Positions 34,701 through 45,635 of a stretch of 64,000 nucleotides of DNA are shown here, piece by piece. The stretch is from the NCBI GenBank assembly GCA_015501055.1, contig JADNYV010000014.1, positions 186,001 through 250,000 of the forward strand. The letters are read 5' to 3'. Source of the stretch: Mucidula mucida. Lineage: Eukaryota > Basidiomycota > Agaricomycetes > Agaricales > Physalacriaceae. The position numbers and the translations under genes are program-made. Below the pieces are notes generated by a model, which did not search any database, had not been told where the DNA came from, and worked only from the letters and a program-made list of their open reading frames with translations. The number at the start of each line of letters is the position of its first letter. Position 1 is the stretch's first letter.

Positions 34701-37631
34701 CAAGAGGGCAAACGACCGCAGTTACCGCTCAAAATATCCAATGAGAGTTTTATTCGTGTTAAGGAGCAACTCGACGCGGTTAACTACAATGGTCCAGTTG
34801 GACTGGCTTGTGACGATACAAAGCTATTGAGTGGACTGCGCTTATACTGGGATAAAGACAATGAGAAGTATTATCTGGTTGGTGGAACGGACGGACCTAT
34901 ATGGGTTCCTGACCCTGAACAAGTACACGCGATGATGAACGATGAATCAATTCCAAAGGGCACCAAGGTGAGGATTGATTCGCTTCGTTGTATACTCAAA
35001 CACTAATGTTAGTGCGATAGGTTCGCTTGTGGACTATACAGGTTCCTCTACCCAAAATGGTACCCATCATTGTTGCAGCGATACCCATCTCCGATAAACT
35101 CAAGGCGAAAGACCTTCTTCCCCTTCTCGAGCAAGTTATTTCTGGCCTGCACGAGAACGATGTTCAGGTCATATCTTACGCATGTGACGGTGCTGGAACA
35201 GAGCGCTCAGTGCAACAGCTGTTTACGGCCAAATGTTCTCATGTCGAACGTGTCACCATTCCATCCCCGCAGCCTGGTCTTGACGACATCAACATATCGA
35301 TTCCTTTCTACCACGGTAAACCTATTGTCATGATTCAGGACTCGAAGCACGCGCTGAAGACATTCCGCAACAATCTCTTCTCGGGTGCTCGGCTGCTTGC
35401 TCTTGGCAACTATATTGCCCATTTCCGCCAAATCTTCGAGATGGCATACGAGAAGGGCTCGCCGCTGTACCATCGAGATGTACACAAGCTTGACCGACAG
35501 GATGACAATGCTGCCGCACGTCTGTTCTCTGCAGCGGCGACAGAGTTTCTTATCGATAATCATCCTGACGAGCTGGGTGCCATTGTCTATCTCTTTATAT
35601 TCGGCGAACTCTGTGATGCATATCAGAACCGTCACAACTCTCATGACGAGCGCATAAAACTCGTCTTACGCGCGCGTTACTTTGTCGACATGTGGCAAAC
35701 CTTCTTGAAGGAGTCCCCGATCTACTCGAAGACAAGTAACTTCATTTCCGCTCAGGCAGAGGCCATTCTAAAGACGTTGATTGATGGCTTCATCTCTCTC
35801 ATCATTGTTCATCGTGATTATATTCCCAACCTTTTCCCATTACTTCCCTGGCTTCACTCCAGTGAGGCTTGCGAACACATCTTTGGCATGGCTCGTCAAC
35901 TGGTGAAGGATTTCACCATGCTAGACTTCATCTTCATGGTTCCGAAGCTTGGTGTAAAAGCACGCGAGGCCCTTCTGCGCGCTAATTCCTCAGAGACCGA
36001 AGCCAAAGCAAGAGCATCGGGGTATAACCACACATATTTGGACGCACGCGATATCAACCTTCTGAAACTGGCGGACTTTCCCTCAGCACAACGCATCCGG
36101 CTCGTCGCCTCCGTCGCCTTCGAGGAGGCTGAGAGCTTGATTACGTTACTCGGACTGATTCCTTCCGATTTACATGGTGTGCGGCCTGGACAGATACATT
36201 TGCCGGACATCGGTACGATGCTCGTAGAGCCAGATATTCGCAAGGTCAACGACTCTTCATCCGATTACTCCGACGAAGATGAAGATGAAGATGCTTTCGA
36301 CTATGCAGATGATGCGCACCTTTCGGACGGGATTTCAGAGTCACGAGAGCTGATGGACACAATTGCCGAGGCTGAGAAGCTTTGCGAAGAGACAGATTCA
36401 GGCATCACTCGAGATGAGATCCGGCACCTTGATACTCTTACAGAGGCAGCTATAGCATTGGTAACGGAGGATCAAATTCGCCTGTACGTGCTCTTAGTCA
36501 TATGAGCAAGCTGTTTGCTGATAATTGTGCAGGCAATCTACAGCGGATCCTACCGAAGAAGAGGAAGAGGAGATGCTAGCAGAAGACAGTCGTCATTTAC
36601 GAGAGGTCCGAGTCCAAATGAAGGAACTATCTCTTCCGCAGATCAACCGCGAAGAGGACACAAATCCCCACTTTGGGGTAGACTCTGTTGATCACGATGA
36701 TTTCTCCCTGGAGACACTGGTCTTACAACGAGAGGCCCACCAAACCAACCATGCCGCAAAGTCAGTGTGTACCTATCACGCGACATCACCATCTGGCTCA
36801 ACAAATACGACCCCATCAATGCATCGCCAAATCCTCTCGGCTTTCCACGACAGTCTCAAACAGCTACAGAGCCGTGGTATAACAACAGGTAAAGGACGCG
36901 ACACGCGCTGGATGGCTCCGTCGTTACCCGCCCCCGGTGGACGCTCAGATCAAGATCAGCCGTTGGATGCTGGAACTTCTAGCAACGCCGCTGAGGTAGC
37001 AAATGCGGCAGCCCGTAAAGTAAGTGGTGCATTCAAGTTGCTGATCAGGACTGAGTACTGTAGGCTGCCAATACTCGGCGAAGTACATTCATCAAGTTCA
37101 ACGTGCCGTGCCTTGACCTGGTCAAAGAAGGACGAGTCTCAGACCTCTCACCTATCTCTATTGGTTCATACGGCTTCGTGTATACAAGTACGGGCATCAT
37201 GCTCAGTCGGGGTAAGTCCTTCTTGTTCTTACTGGGATTTGGTGATTGATTGGGCTATATTAGTTGTCGCCATGTATTCACGGACTGGTGGGAAGAACGC
37301 CAAGCACGCAGCCTCCTCGCACTCCACCAATCTGTCGGCAACATCCCGAATCGCCGTTCAGCTTTATGAGCACATGCAGCAAAGACAGTTCCGCAAGTTC
37401 TCACCCACATTCTCACCATTTCATGCGAAAGGGTTTATGCTTCTTCAACCATACAGCTTTTTGACATTGCTCTCCTCTAAACCCTCTGATAGTGAATCAT
37501 GGCTCACCATTTCTGCATCCGCATTTGCGACCTTCAAGTCGCTGCAGGCTGGTTTTCCAAAATTCACGTCGGCCATGGTCCAGTTCCGGAAGCGGAAGCA
37601 AGACGATGATGAAGAACTCGACTGGTCTTAG
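31776..37631 (+). CDS. Transposon-encoded fusion: Ulp1/C48-like protease, zinc finger, RNase-H-fold transposase
   Basis: Eight exons (31776-32706, 32757-34342, 34392-34645, 34697-34967, 35021-36483, 36533-37019, 37064-37211, 37264-37631) total exactly 1836 codons without a stop. Residues about 180-375 look like a Ulp1/C48 cysteine protease: His in FANHEVVLCVDF, Asp in the following strand or YGDSI, Gln in HGTQHDAISC and Cys near 357. A Lys/Arg-rich, Ser-rich linker leads to a zinc-finger-like CSNC..ESHWKAC segment (about 630-656). The transposase core has LACDDTKLLSGLRL (about 958), SYACDGAGTER (about 1070), QDSKHALKTFRNNL and SSEACEHIFGMAR (about 1295). This matches the D, D, HLLK-RNN, E order of P-element/THAP9 enzymes. 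Acidic and low-complexity text ends the protein. Assignment to the P superfamily is an inference from motif order. Confidence 0.78.
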
Positions 37632-37863
37632 TTAGAGTTTCTACAATATGTTTGTGTACTTCAAAATGGCCGGTAATACACTCCCTGCTCTTTCAGAAGC
37701 GAAAATTTGCGGTCCCGGCGAAATTTGGGCAATTTTCGGAGCCCGGCCTCAAGTTCGGACAAAAACTAGGCTCTGAGACCATGCCGGTCCAGGATTCGGA
37801 CAAGAAACGGGGCCACAGGCCAAAAATCGGTTCGGACATCAAGTAGGCAAAACAGGCAAAATT

Positions 37864-37895
37864 TAGGACGACATCTAGTAGCACTATTGGGGGTC
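37864..37895 (-). repeat. Right terminal inverted repeat
   Basis: Perfect inverted match over 32 bases to 31359-31390. A diverged relative of this end is found at about 21258-21279. Confidence 0.93.
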
Positions 37896-38185
37896 CTAGA
37901 GTGGCTCAATCTTATTTGAAGATCTTTTGGGGTAGATATCGTATTTCCCACGAGTGTGTGGCGTAGTAGTTGGTGGCTGGGGCGGCGTTTGCACTGACGA
38001 CCGTTCAAAGTCGACGTCGACAATTTACTCCCTAGAAAGGAAGGCTGCACATAATGGACACTGGTTTGCTTGAACTCAATCTTTATAGTCATGACACTTG
38101 GGTACCTTGATAATGTGACGTGCTTATTTGAAGCTTCTCTTCAACTAAATTTTACAAAAGCCGATGGAACGCTCCTACTATGGCA

Positions 38186-39618
38186 CTATTTCTGCTTAGG
38201 CTTCTTCGCCGTTGAAGAATCGTCCTTGGCACCTTGAAGCACCCTTTTCTCACCCGCTCTTTCCTTCAGTGCGCGCAGGAACATCCCTCCACCAAAGTAC
38301 TTCGATGATCCTTCCTGAGCCTCAGTCCCCATGTGCTCAACATACTCCACACTCGAGATGTGGCGCACATCAATGGCATCGTACAAATAAAACTCAGCGC
38401 CCTCAACCTCTTCAGTAACTGCATACTTTTGTCTCATACTCTTGGTCCACTCGTCTTCATCATCCCATTCTTCTTCCTCCGTAGGCTCCGGTTTGGCATT
38501 GATGATACATTTATTCACCATGGCAGACGCTTCGCGCGTGTAGTAGCTTCCTCCATCACGGTCCGTCGTCGCACTCAGCAAGATCGGGTGTAGAGAGATC
38601 TCAAAGAGCGGTGATAAGCGGCGGAACATGAGCGCATCGACACCTTTCAGATACTGAGGTAGGATGCTCTGTTGGCGGTAGAGATGGCGCAAGGGGAACC
38701 CGACCTCCTGGGTTTTATTTTGCTTCATCAAGGCGTTAAGAGTCTTGATCAATCGTTCCAACGCCTCCTCGTTCTCCGTACTGTCAGGAAGCTCATAGCT
38801 CGAGTAGCGCTGTAGGCGCGCCGTGTTAAGAACTTCGTAAATAGGCTTATCAGGGTCTTCAGCTTCATTCTCCATGTCGGAATCGTCATCATCCTCCGTC
38901 GTCGTCACGTACACGTCGTATTGGAGTACCACGCGTACGCCCTCCGTCACGGGGTCCACCTTGTGCTCGACGTCTGTATAGAACGCCACGACCTGCATTT
39001 CCACATACTTTCCTTTGATGGCCGGCTGCATATCAAAAGTGGTCTCCACCTCGCGGTGGCGGAGGCGCAGCGCGCCACCCTTCCAGGCCGTATTCAGCGA
39101 GACCAGAACAGTCGCATGATGATTATCGCCATGCGTCGTGTCCCTGTGCCAGTCGAAATGTCCGCCCTCCTTGTAGACGGCGAGCTTATACAGTTTAACC
39201 TCGGCCTCCCCACAAATAGCGTCTGATTCAGCACGGGCGTAATCTCCTCATCCAGGACCAGCAAGTCATCATTCGCCGACGCCAGGTCCTTCGCCTCGAT
39301 CTCGTGCCCATTGCGGTAGTTGAGATCCAGCACGGTCTCCTGGCCGCGTCCAAACTTGGACTGATTCGCGATGTGCATGATCTTGTCCACGTTGGGCTTA
39401 TCGATCGACCCAAACGCCTTGCCGTCTTCAGTCGTACCAAAAGTCACTGCAGAGGGACTAGAGAGGATCTTGAACGACGTAAACGGCGCACACGCTATAT
39501 CGTTGAGAGCTTTCGAGATGTCTTTGTTCTTTGCTACCTTAATCCCATTTGCCTGATACTGGATCATGGCTTTTTGAACTTCCAGATAAGTCAGAATAGG
39601 ATGCTCCGGCGACGACAT
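38186..39618 (-). pseudogene. 2OG-Fe(II) oxygenase, frameshifted tandem copy
   Basis: Paralogue of the gene at 29622-31064, closely similar along its whole length including MSSPEHPILTYLE at the start and the KKPKQK end. The first 150 residues read in one frame up to NQTLFVGRP; from there the family sequence continues in another frame (AEVKLYKLAVYKEGG, HFDWHRDT, DVEHKVDPVTEGV). Aligning the two copies shows that 10 bases present in the intact gene are missing between 39206 and 39207. The break lies just before the iron-binding motif, so the truncated product of about 174 residues would lack the active site. The remaining frame is otherwise open, indicating that the lesion is recent. Confidence 0.85.
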
Positions 39619-39977
39619 GGTATGTGACTGGAAAAAAACACATCAGCCCTAGAGAAAATGTATATGAGACGGCGAATCAGGTCGACCTTTTTTAATTCGT
39701 CGCCACAGTTGGTGGTTCAGATCAAGTAAATTTTAGGGGTTGCTATGTAACCATTACGTGGTGGCGGCGCAGAAATACGTAGCAGCCGCCACGACCGTGA
39801 GTTGAGGTCGGTTAGATGGATAGATAGATTGAGCGAGCTGTGCCAAGTTTGAGCTGGGCTGGAGGCACTGTACAACGACAGCTTGATGCACCGGCACGCC
39901 GGCATAGCGTCGAACTTTTAACGAAGAACACACGATTCAGGTATTTCTACACCAGCTCTCGTATAATAGACATCTTA

Positions 39978-40471
39978 GGAGGCATAAAGCATTGACGTCT
40001 ACAGTCCTACGTGCGCATAAGGCTGCCTCGTATGTCTACGCCACAGCTGACAGACTCAGACAGAGCACGAGGCAGAATGCCATCCCGACGGATTGATGCC
40101 TCGCTCAGCTCATTAATATATCCACAAGTGAGCTGAGCTGAGCACTGACGGAGCGGGCTTAAAATCGCAGTAGCTGGTTGGTTCATTACGTAGTGGCACA
40201 AAAAAAGCGCAATATCGCCCATCCATCAATAAGAGATCTCAGATACAACACGTTTAGATTAACAGCAGAATAGCTATATGAAGCACAGAACGAACTAACG
40301 AATGACAGAACAGCAATAAGGATAGTAAATAATTAGAGGCTCTAATGTTGCAGTCTTCCTGGGTAGTTCTTTGCCTGGAGGTATACATGTACAACATGAC
40401 ATGAAATCCACTGCGCACATCAGTTGTGAGTCGCAAAAATAAGCGAACGGGACATACGTGATATAGTATGT
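39978..40471. other. Intergenic
   Basis: AT-richer sequence between the end of the duplicated unit and the stop of the coiled-coil gene. No gene seen. Confidence 0.5.
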
Positions 40472-42456
40472 TCATCTAGGCGCACCATGTATCATCGAGT
40501 CAATTGTAGGCGGTAGCCCTTTCTTCAAGTTTGCCGCATACGCAGCGGCAGGCGTCGGTGCAGGCGTTGCTTTTGGAGGAGTCTTCAATGAGGACGCCTT
40601 CGTTGAGGCACGCTTGTGCTCCTTGTCGCGTCGCGCGTTAATAGCTGCGAGGATAGCAGGATCGCGCAACGAAGACGAATGAGACTTTGGAGACGAAGAG
40701 GGTATCTTTGGAACAGGAGGGGGTCCCTCAGGTATCGCAGAGAGCGTCGATGTCGAAGGATTGTTGTGTAAGAGAAGAGATGATTGTGATGACGCGGCGG
40801 AGGAAGCCAAGGACGAGACTGAGGCTCGTTTCTCGAGTCTGGGAACTTCCGGAAGTGGCATATTGGGTCCGTTGGATGAAGGACTGCGGCGTAGCGAGGA
40901 GCGCGAACGGACGTCAGTCTTGACAGCCATTCGAGTAGACCGTTTGGCTCGGGTTGTTTGGGTGGAGACAACAGACTCTCCACCAGAAGAAGCAGCCGAC
41001 TCTTCATCGTAATCCGAGTGAATACGGCGCAGAACAGGTATCCTGATGGACGAGGAGGAGGGACTCCTCCTCACGTCTATCGAAGGTGTAGGCTTGGATG
41101 CTGGGTCGATGATACCATTCGGGGTCTTGCCATTGTTTACCAACCACACGAGTCCCTGAATCTCCTTCTCCCGTCGCGCGGTTTCCCTTTCCAAAGCAGC
41201 GATCTTTTTCTCAAGCGCATGCTTTTCAGCCTGGTGGGCCTGTGATGCTCGAAGCAAAGAGGCCGTAAGGTCATCCACCTGCTGATTTCGCACACGAAGA
41301 GTCTTTCGTAAGACCTCTGGAGAGGCAGCATCAATATCCAGTGCTTCGCTCTTCTCGGAACGTATGGACTTTGTGCGAGGGGGAGGGTCCGGATGGCCAG
41401 AGGAGCGTGAAGAAACGGAAGAGAGTGTATGCGCTCTGGGCCTAGTACGTTTCGTTATGGTTGGTGGATCCGGAGGTATAGGTACAGCCGGTAACGGCGT
41501 CAGTGGTGGCGTTACATTAGGAGTAGCAGGAAGAGGCACAGTGGGGGGATGGTGCGGTGATGGTGGAATACCAGATTTACTGAAGGAAGGCGACGAACGA
41601 AGTTCATGTTGATAGGCAGCGAGCCAACAGTTTTTCGCTTGTCCTTGAGGGGAGTACGCGTATCTGGGAGGGTAGACATGGACTTGCTTGCGTCGTCAAG
41701 ATTGGATTTCCATGACCAGCGTTTTGAGTTGTCGTCAATAGGCGACGAGGGCAACGGAGGCAGATGAGATATAGAAGATCTCGGCAAGGCTCGACCAGAA
41801 GAGTGGTCCCAATCAGATGGGGATCTCTTCTGCGGTTGCGTAAACAAGTCACGATAGTCCGACATATTGTCTGACGACAGCAACACGGTGATGGTCGGTT
41901 GCTCCGGACGCGGGGTCGTGGGACGGCTCGCGTGTGAAGTCGTCGACTCGAACGATGGCGGGCGCGGTAGCCCCAGTGAGTCCGACGTGTATCCATTTGC
42001 AAGCGTGTTCCGCGACGTCTTGCGCGACGTTTTTTGCCGCTGCGTCAGTCGCGATAGAAAGGACGAGCTGGCCTGAGTATTGGACGGACTGGCTTCGCTC
42101 TCGGCGGCAGATGGCTCAGAGGCGACAGACAAACTAGATACCGTCAGTACAAAACCAGACGCCAGTCAGGCAACTTACCGTTCATCCTGCGATGGCAAGG
42201 CAGGCTGCACCACGTCGGATTCATCAATATCAGAAACGGCATCCGTTCGCTGTGATGACTTTTTCCTGGACCGGCCAAGAAACGGCAAACGGCTCCTGCT
42301 CCTTCCAGGGGTCTCGGGAACGTGCAATGACTCGGCGGGTAGCACCGACGCCAACGAAGGCGGCATATCGTTCCGCGTCGAATGACTCTGCGCATGTCCG
42401 CCGCGTAAAAAGTCGGAAAAATCACTGCGAAACTTGCGGGGAGACAAGGCGGTCAT
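40472..42456 (-). CDS. Ser/Pro-rich protein with a short coiled coil
   Basis: The start MTALSPRKFRSDFSDFLRGG opens a first exon ending QDER. An intron of about 45 bases (GTAAGT...ATCTAG, near 42132-42177) leads to LSVASEPSAAESEASPS. The protein is mostly low complexity, with Ser, Pro, Arg and Thr clusters and many SP/TP sites. One coiled coil (about 41180-41330: EVLRKTLRVRNQQVDDL, then HALEKKIAALERETARREKEI) and the segment WLVNNGKTPNGI are the only ordered parts. It ends KKGLPPTIDSMIHGAPR. No family is recognised; such proteins are often cytoskeletal or polarity scaffolds. Near 41591-41605 the text passes from MNF in one frame to SSPSFSKSGIPPSP in another, consistent with one missing base. 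Confidence 0.72.
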
Positions 42457-43030
42457 GGTGGGGGGAGGAAAGAGGGATAACGAGGGGCGTTAGAGGAAAC
42501 GTCGAGGACGACAGCGAGCAATTCAAACACGTTCTGCTCAAGCCCGTTGAACCAGCATTTCAACAGAAAAATGAGGCCGGAATCAGAGTGAGTGAACCTG
42601 TCACATTCCAGACGTGACCCGTACTTTGAAATTTCAAATGAACACTGCCGTCATTCTTGTCAACAACTCGTTCTGGATTCTTCCGCCCGCCGCCTTGGCC
42701 GCCTCTGCCCACCGATTCCTTGTCTTTCCCTCAAACTGTCGTCCCTCTAAGCTACTCTACTTTGCTGTGTTCTCAACTTTGCTTCCGAAATGAAATCAGA
42801 TGGCGATGCCCTCGGCCAACCCCTTCCAATCGAACTTATTGTCAGCTTTTATTGTTCACCTCAAGTCTAGCCTGACAAGTCAAGCACACGATCTCGCCAT
42901 TCTTATCGAGCGTGGCTTCTCTCACCCTCAGCCATATGGTATATGTATAGGCGCGAGTCCCATCCACGCGTCTCCCAGGTCATGTACCGCGTTTTCGACA
43001 GATGAACTTTCGCAAGCTCCTTCCTCCTAT

Positions 43031-43039
43031 CCGAGTATA
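43031..43039 (+). promoter_or_regulatory. TATA-like box of the sedolisin gene
   Basis: GTATAAAAA lies about 45 bases before the ATG at 43080, a typical distance for a regulated secreted-protein gene. Confidence 0.5.
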
Positions 43040-43079
43040 AAAACATTGCAATCTTTTGTCTGCACACTAAGGCACTGTC

Positions 43080-45510
43080 ATGTTCTTGACCTCTTCTGTC
43101 TTGCTCTCGAGTCTCTTGTTCCTCGGTGTCCTCTGCACCCCTCTGACACCCCGCTGGGACGACCTTGTGGAGAAGCATGCCTGGGCTGAAATCCCCCCAG
43201 GATGGGAGTACCACTCGACGCCGAGTCCTGATCACGTCTTTGAGATGCGCATCGGTCTCAAACAAGACAAGATCGACCAGCTTATCTCCATGTTATACGA
43301 AATCAGTGACCCAAGCCACGCAAGGTTACTCATATTGCCTCAATCGACATCATCATTGATCTAAATCCCTCACCTTCAGTTACGGAAATCACCTTTCAAA
43401 GGAGGAAACAGATGCCCTCGTAGCGCCTCATCCAGACTCGGTAGAATCCGTCGAGACCTGGCTGTTGCACCACAACATCAACGCGGAGGATGCAACTTTC
43501 CGCTCTAGTGCTGGAGAATGGCTTACGTTCCCCGTCACAGTTGCACAGGCCGAGGCGATGCTCGGCGCGAAATACCAAGTCTACCGCCACACCGCCTCGT
43601 CATCTTACGTCGTCCGGACTCTCAGTTACTCGCTGCCCCGCCATCTCCACGGGCACGTCGATCTCATTGCGCCGACAACGTACTTCGGGACAATGCGCAG
43701 CATGAAAGCGACCAACTTCATTCAAGGTTTTGTCGACACTGACGAGGAGGACCCGATCGATTTGAACGACTTTCTCAATCCTTTGGCTGTTCCACCCGCG
43801 AGTTGTGCTACCGCCATAACGCCTTCGTGCCTCAAGATACTCTACAATAGTATGTGACATCTAAATGGGTACTCCGGTTGACAAAATGTTTCCCATGTAG
43901 CTGTGAATTACACGCCGCAAGCTGCCAATAGGAATACGCTTGGCGTGGCCGGATATCTGGACGAATTTGCCAACCGAGCGGATCTTCAGGTAGGACGTGT
44001 CACACTAGGTGCCGAATTGTAGCTAATTCGAGCCTCGCGGGATGTATCTAGACTTTCTTCAGGACATTTCTGCCTGCCGCTGTCGGAGCGAACTTTACTA
44101 CTGTTCGTGTGGCCAATGGTGGTGATGATCAAAACGATCCCGGCGTCGAAGTAAGTCTTCCTTCGTCTCTAGCACCAAGCATAACGGCTGGACCTCGCTT
44201 AGGCGAACTTGGATATTCAGTACACGGAAGGCATGTCATTCCCCACGCCGAACATTTACTACAGGTTTATCCACCTCAATTCATATTACTGTGTCGTTCG
44301 CTAATGACCGGGAAAGCACCGGAGGCTCTCCGCCCTTCATCCCCGATAGCCAGACCCCGACCAACACCAACGAGCCCTATCTCGACTGGCTGAACTTCAT
44401 CATGGCGCAGAGCACTGTCCCGCAGACGTTTACCACATCGTACGGGGACGACGAACAAACTGTCTGTTTTTCAACTAAATGCTACTCACGACAACTCAGT
44501 TTGCCCGAATGACAGGTTCCGAGCGATTATGCTACAAGTGTCTGTAACCTCTTCGCGCAGCTTGGCGCTCGGGGAAGCTCCGTGCTCTTCTCTAGTGGGG
44601 ATTTCGGGTACGCTCACTTTCCCTTGCAGCACTGCAACTTATTCACCTCCGACTCATGCAGTGTCGGCGGAGGAGATTGCCGGACGAATGACGGTACCAA
44701 TACCGTACTCTTCCAGCCTGCGTTCCCCGCAAGGTATGTATACTAACGGGATATCCCTCCCGCATCTCATCACTGCCTAATAAAGCTGTCCGTTCGTCAC
44801 CGCTGTGGGCGGCACGATCAACATCAACCCGGAGACTGCTGTGAGCTTCTCCGGAGGGGGCTTCTCCCGCCTGTTTTCGACCCCATCGTACCAGGCAGCA
44901 GCCGTCGCGAATTACACGGCGCGCATTGGGACGCAGTTTGCGGGTTTGTTCAAGTGAGTGATTTTGTGTGACCTTCCTTTGGCCTAGGATTGAGAGGAAA
45001 ACGCTCGCTAGTGCGGCTGGACGCGCATATCCGGACGTTGCGGCGCAAGGGCAGAATTTCCGTGTTATTCTTGGGGGGCGCACTATTTCGGTCGGAGGGA
45101 CGAGTGCCAGCTCGCCTGTGCGTTGCGTTTCGACTCTTCACATTAACATAAGCCTGATGGTGGCCTAGACGGTCGCTGGAGTCATCTCGCTACTCAATGA
45201 CTTCCGTTTGGCGAATGGGCAGAGTTCTTTAGGGTTCTTGAACCCGCTGATCTACGCCAACCCTCAGGGATTCAACGACATCACGTCTGGCAGAAACCCT
45301 GGCTGTGGCACGAATGGTTCGTCAATCTCCACTACCTATACCCGTATATATCCTGAGATGGTGCTACTACGAATAGGCTTCTCCGCTCTGGCAGGATGGG
45401 ATCCGGTGTGTAGTACGCTTTTAATAGTAGGCCGTGAGCTGATACTTCTGTTATAGGTTACCGGATTGGGCACCCCCGATTTCCTGAAGCTGCAGACAAT
45501 CGTGTCGTAG
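43080..45510 (+). CDS. Secreted sedolisin (S53) / tripeptidyl-peptidase-like protease
   Basis: About a dozen exons. A signal peptide ([21 protein letters not shown]) leads to the S53 pro-domain ([33 protein letters not shown]). In the catalytic domain, Glu and Asp are in [14 protein letters not shown] after splicing, the oxyanion Asp region is FSSGDFG, and the nucleophile is Ser in VGGTSASSP. The calcium-site end reads FSALAGWDP then VTGLGTPDF. Sedolisins are acid serine-carboxyl proteases that release tripeptides or cut proteins outside the cell. The gene shows the dense short-intron pattern of the window. The stop TAG is at 45508-45510. No frame break was noticed. Confidence 0.92.
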
Positions 45511-45635
45511 TAGTACTGGTACATGTACAAATGAATTTGGTAGTACACACAAACATTGACAATACGCTACAATGAAACAAGTACAATGAGTCAAAGCGAT
45601 TTCTACACACCCCAAAGCCCCCAAAGCCATTATTC

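Larger units (their letters stand above)
31351..37896 (+). mobile_element. 6.5-kb DNA transposon with TIRs and 8-bp target duplication
   Basis: The direct repeat TAGAGTGG flanks the element at 31343-31350 and 37897-37904, as an 8-bp target-site duplication. Inside are perfect 32-bp terminal inverted repeats at 31359-31390 and 37864-37895, beginning GACCCCCAATAG. A few extra bases (CAGGACCC) lie outside the repeat at the left end only. Copies of a TTCGGACA motif stand in both subterminal regions. One gene (31776-37631) fills the element. TIR length, 8-bp duplication and the arrangement of acidic motifs recall the P superfamily; hAT elements also make 8-bp duplications but their C-terminal dimerisation motif was not seen. 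Intact frame and clean ends suggest a fairly recent insertion. Confidence 0.85.
29240..39977. repeat. Tandem duplication of a ~2-kb unit, second unit split by a transposon
   Basis: Unit 1 is about 29240-31270. Unit 2 is about 31270-31350 plus 37897-39977, with the transposon between. Similarity extends beyond the genes into both flanks: AGATCTCCTTCG and AAGGAAGGCTGCA on the 3' side, and TTCGTCGCCACAGTTGGTGG, TACGTGGTGGCGGCG and GAAGAACACACGA on the promoter side. The same order and orientation in both units indicate a direct duplication that predates the insertion. Boundaries are approximate. Confidence 0.75.

Noticed and set aside
31776..37631. Reading the element's gene as several separate genes
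   Set aside because: Seven canonical introns join all exons in phase to exactly 1836 codons without a stop, so one gene is the simpler model.
31351..37896. Classification of the transposon as hAT or KDZ
   Set aside because: The 8-bp duplication fits hAT, but no C-terminal hAT dimerisation motif is seen, and the KDZ-type cysteine cluster and signature text are absent. Motif order fits the P superfamily better.
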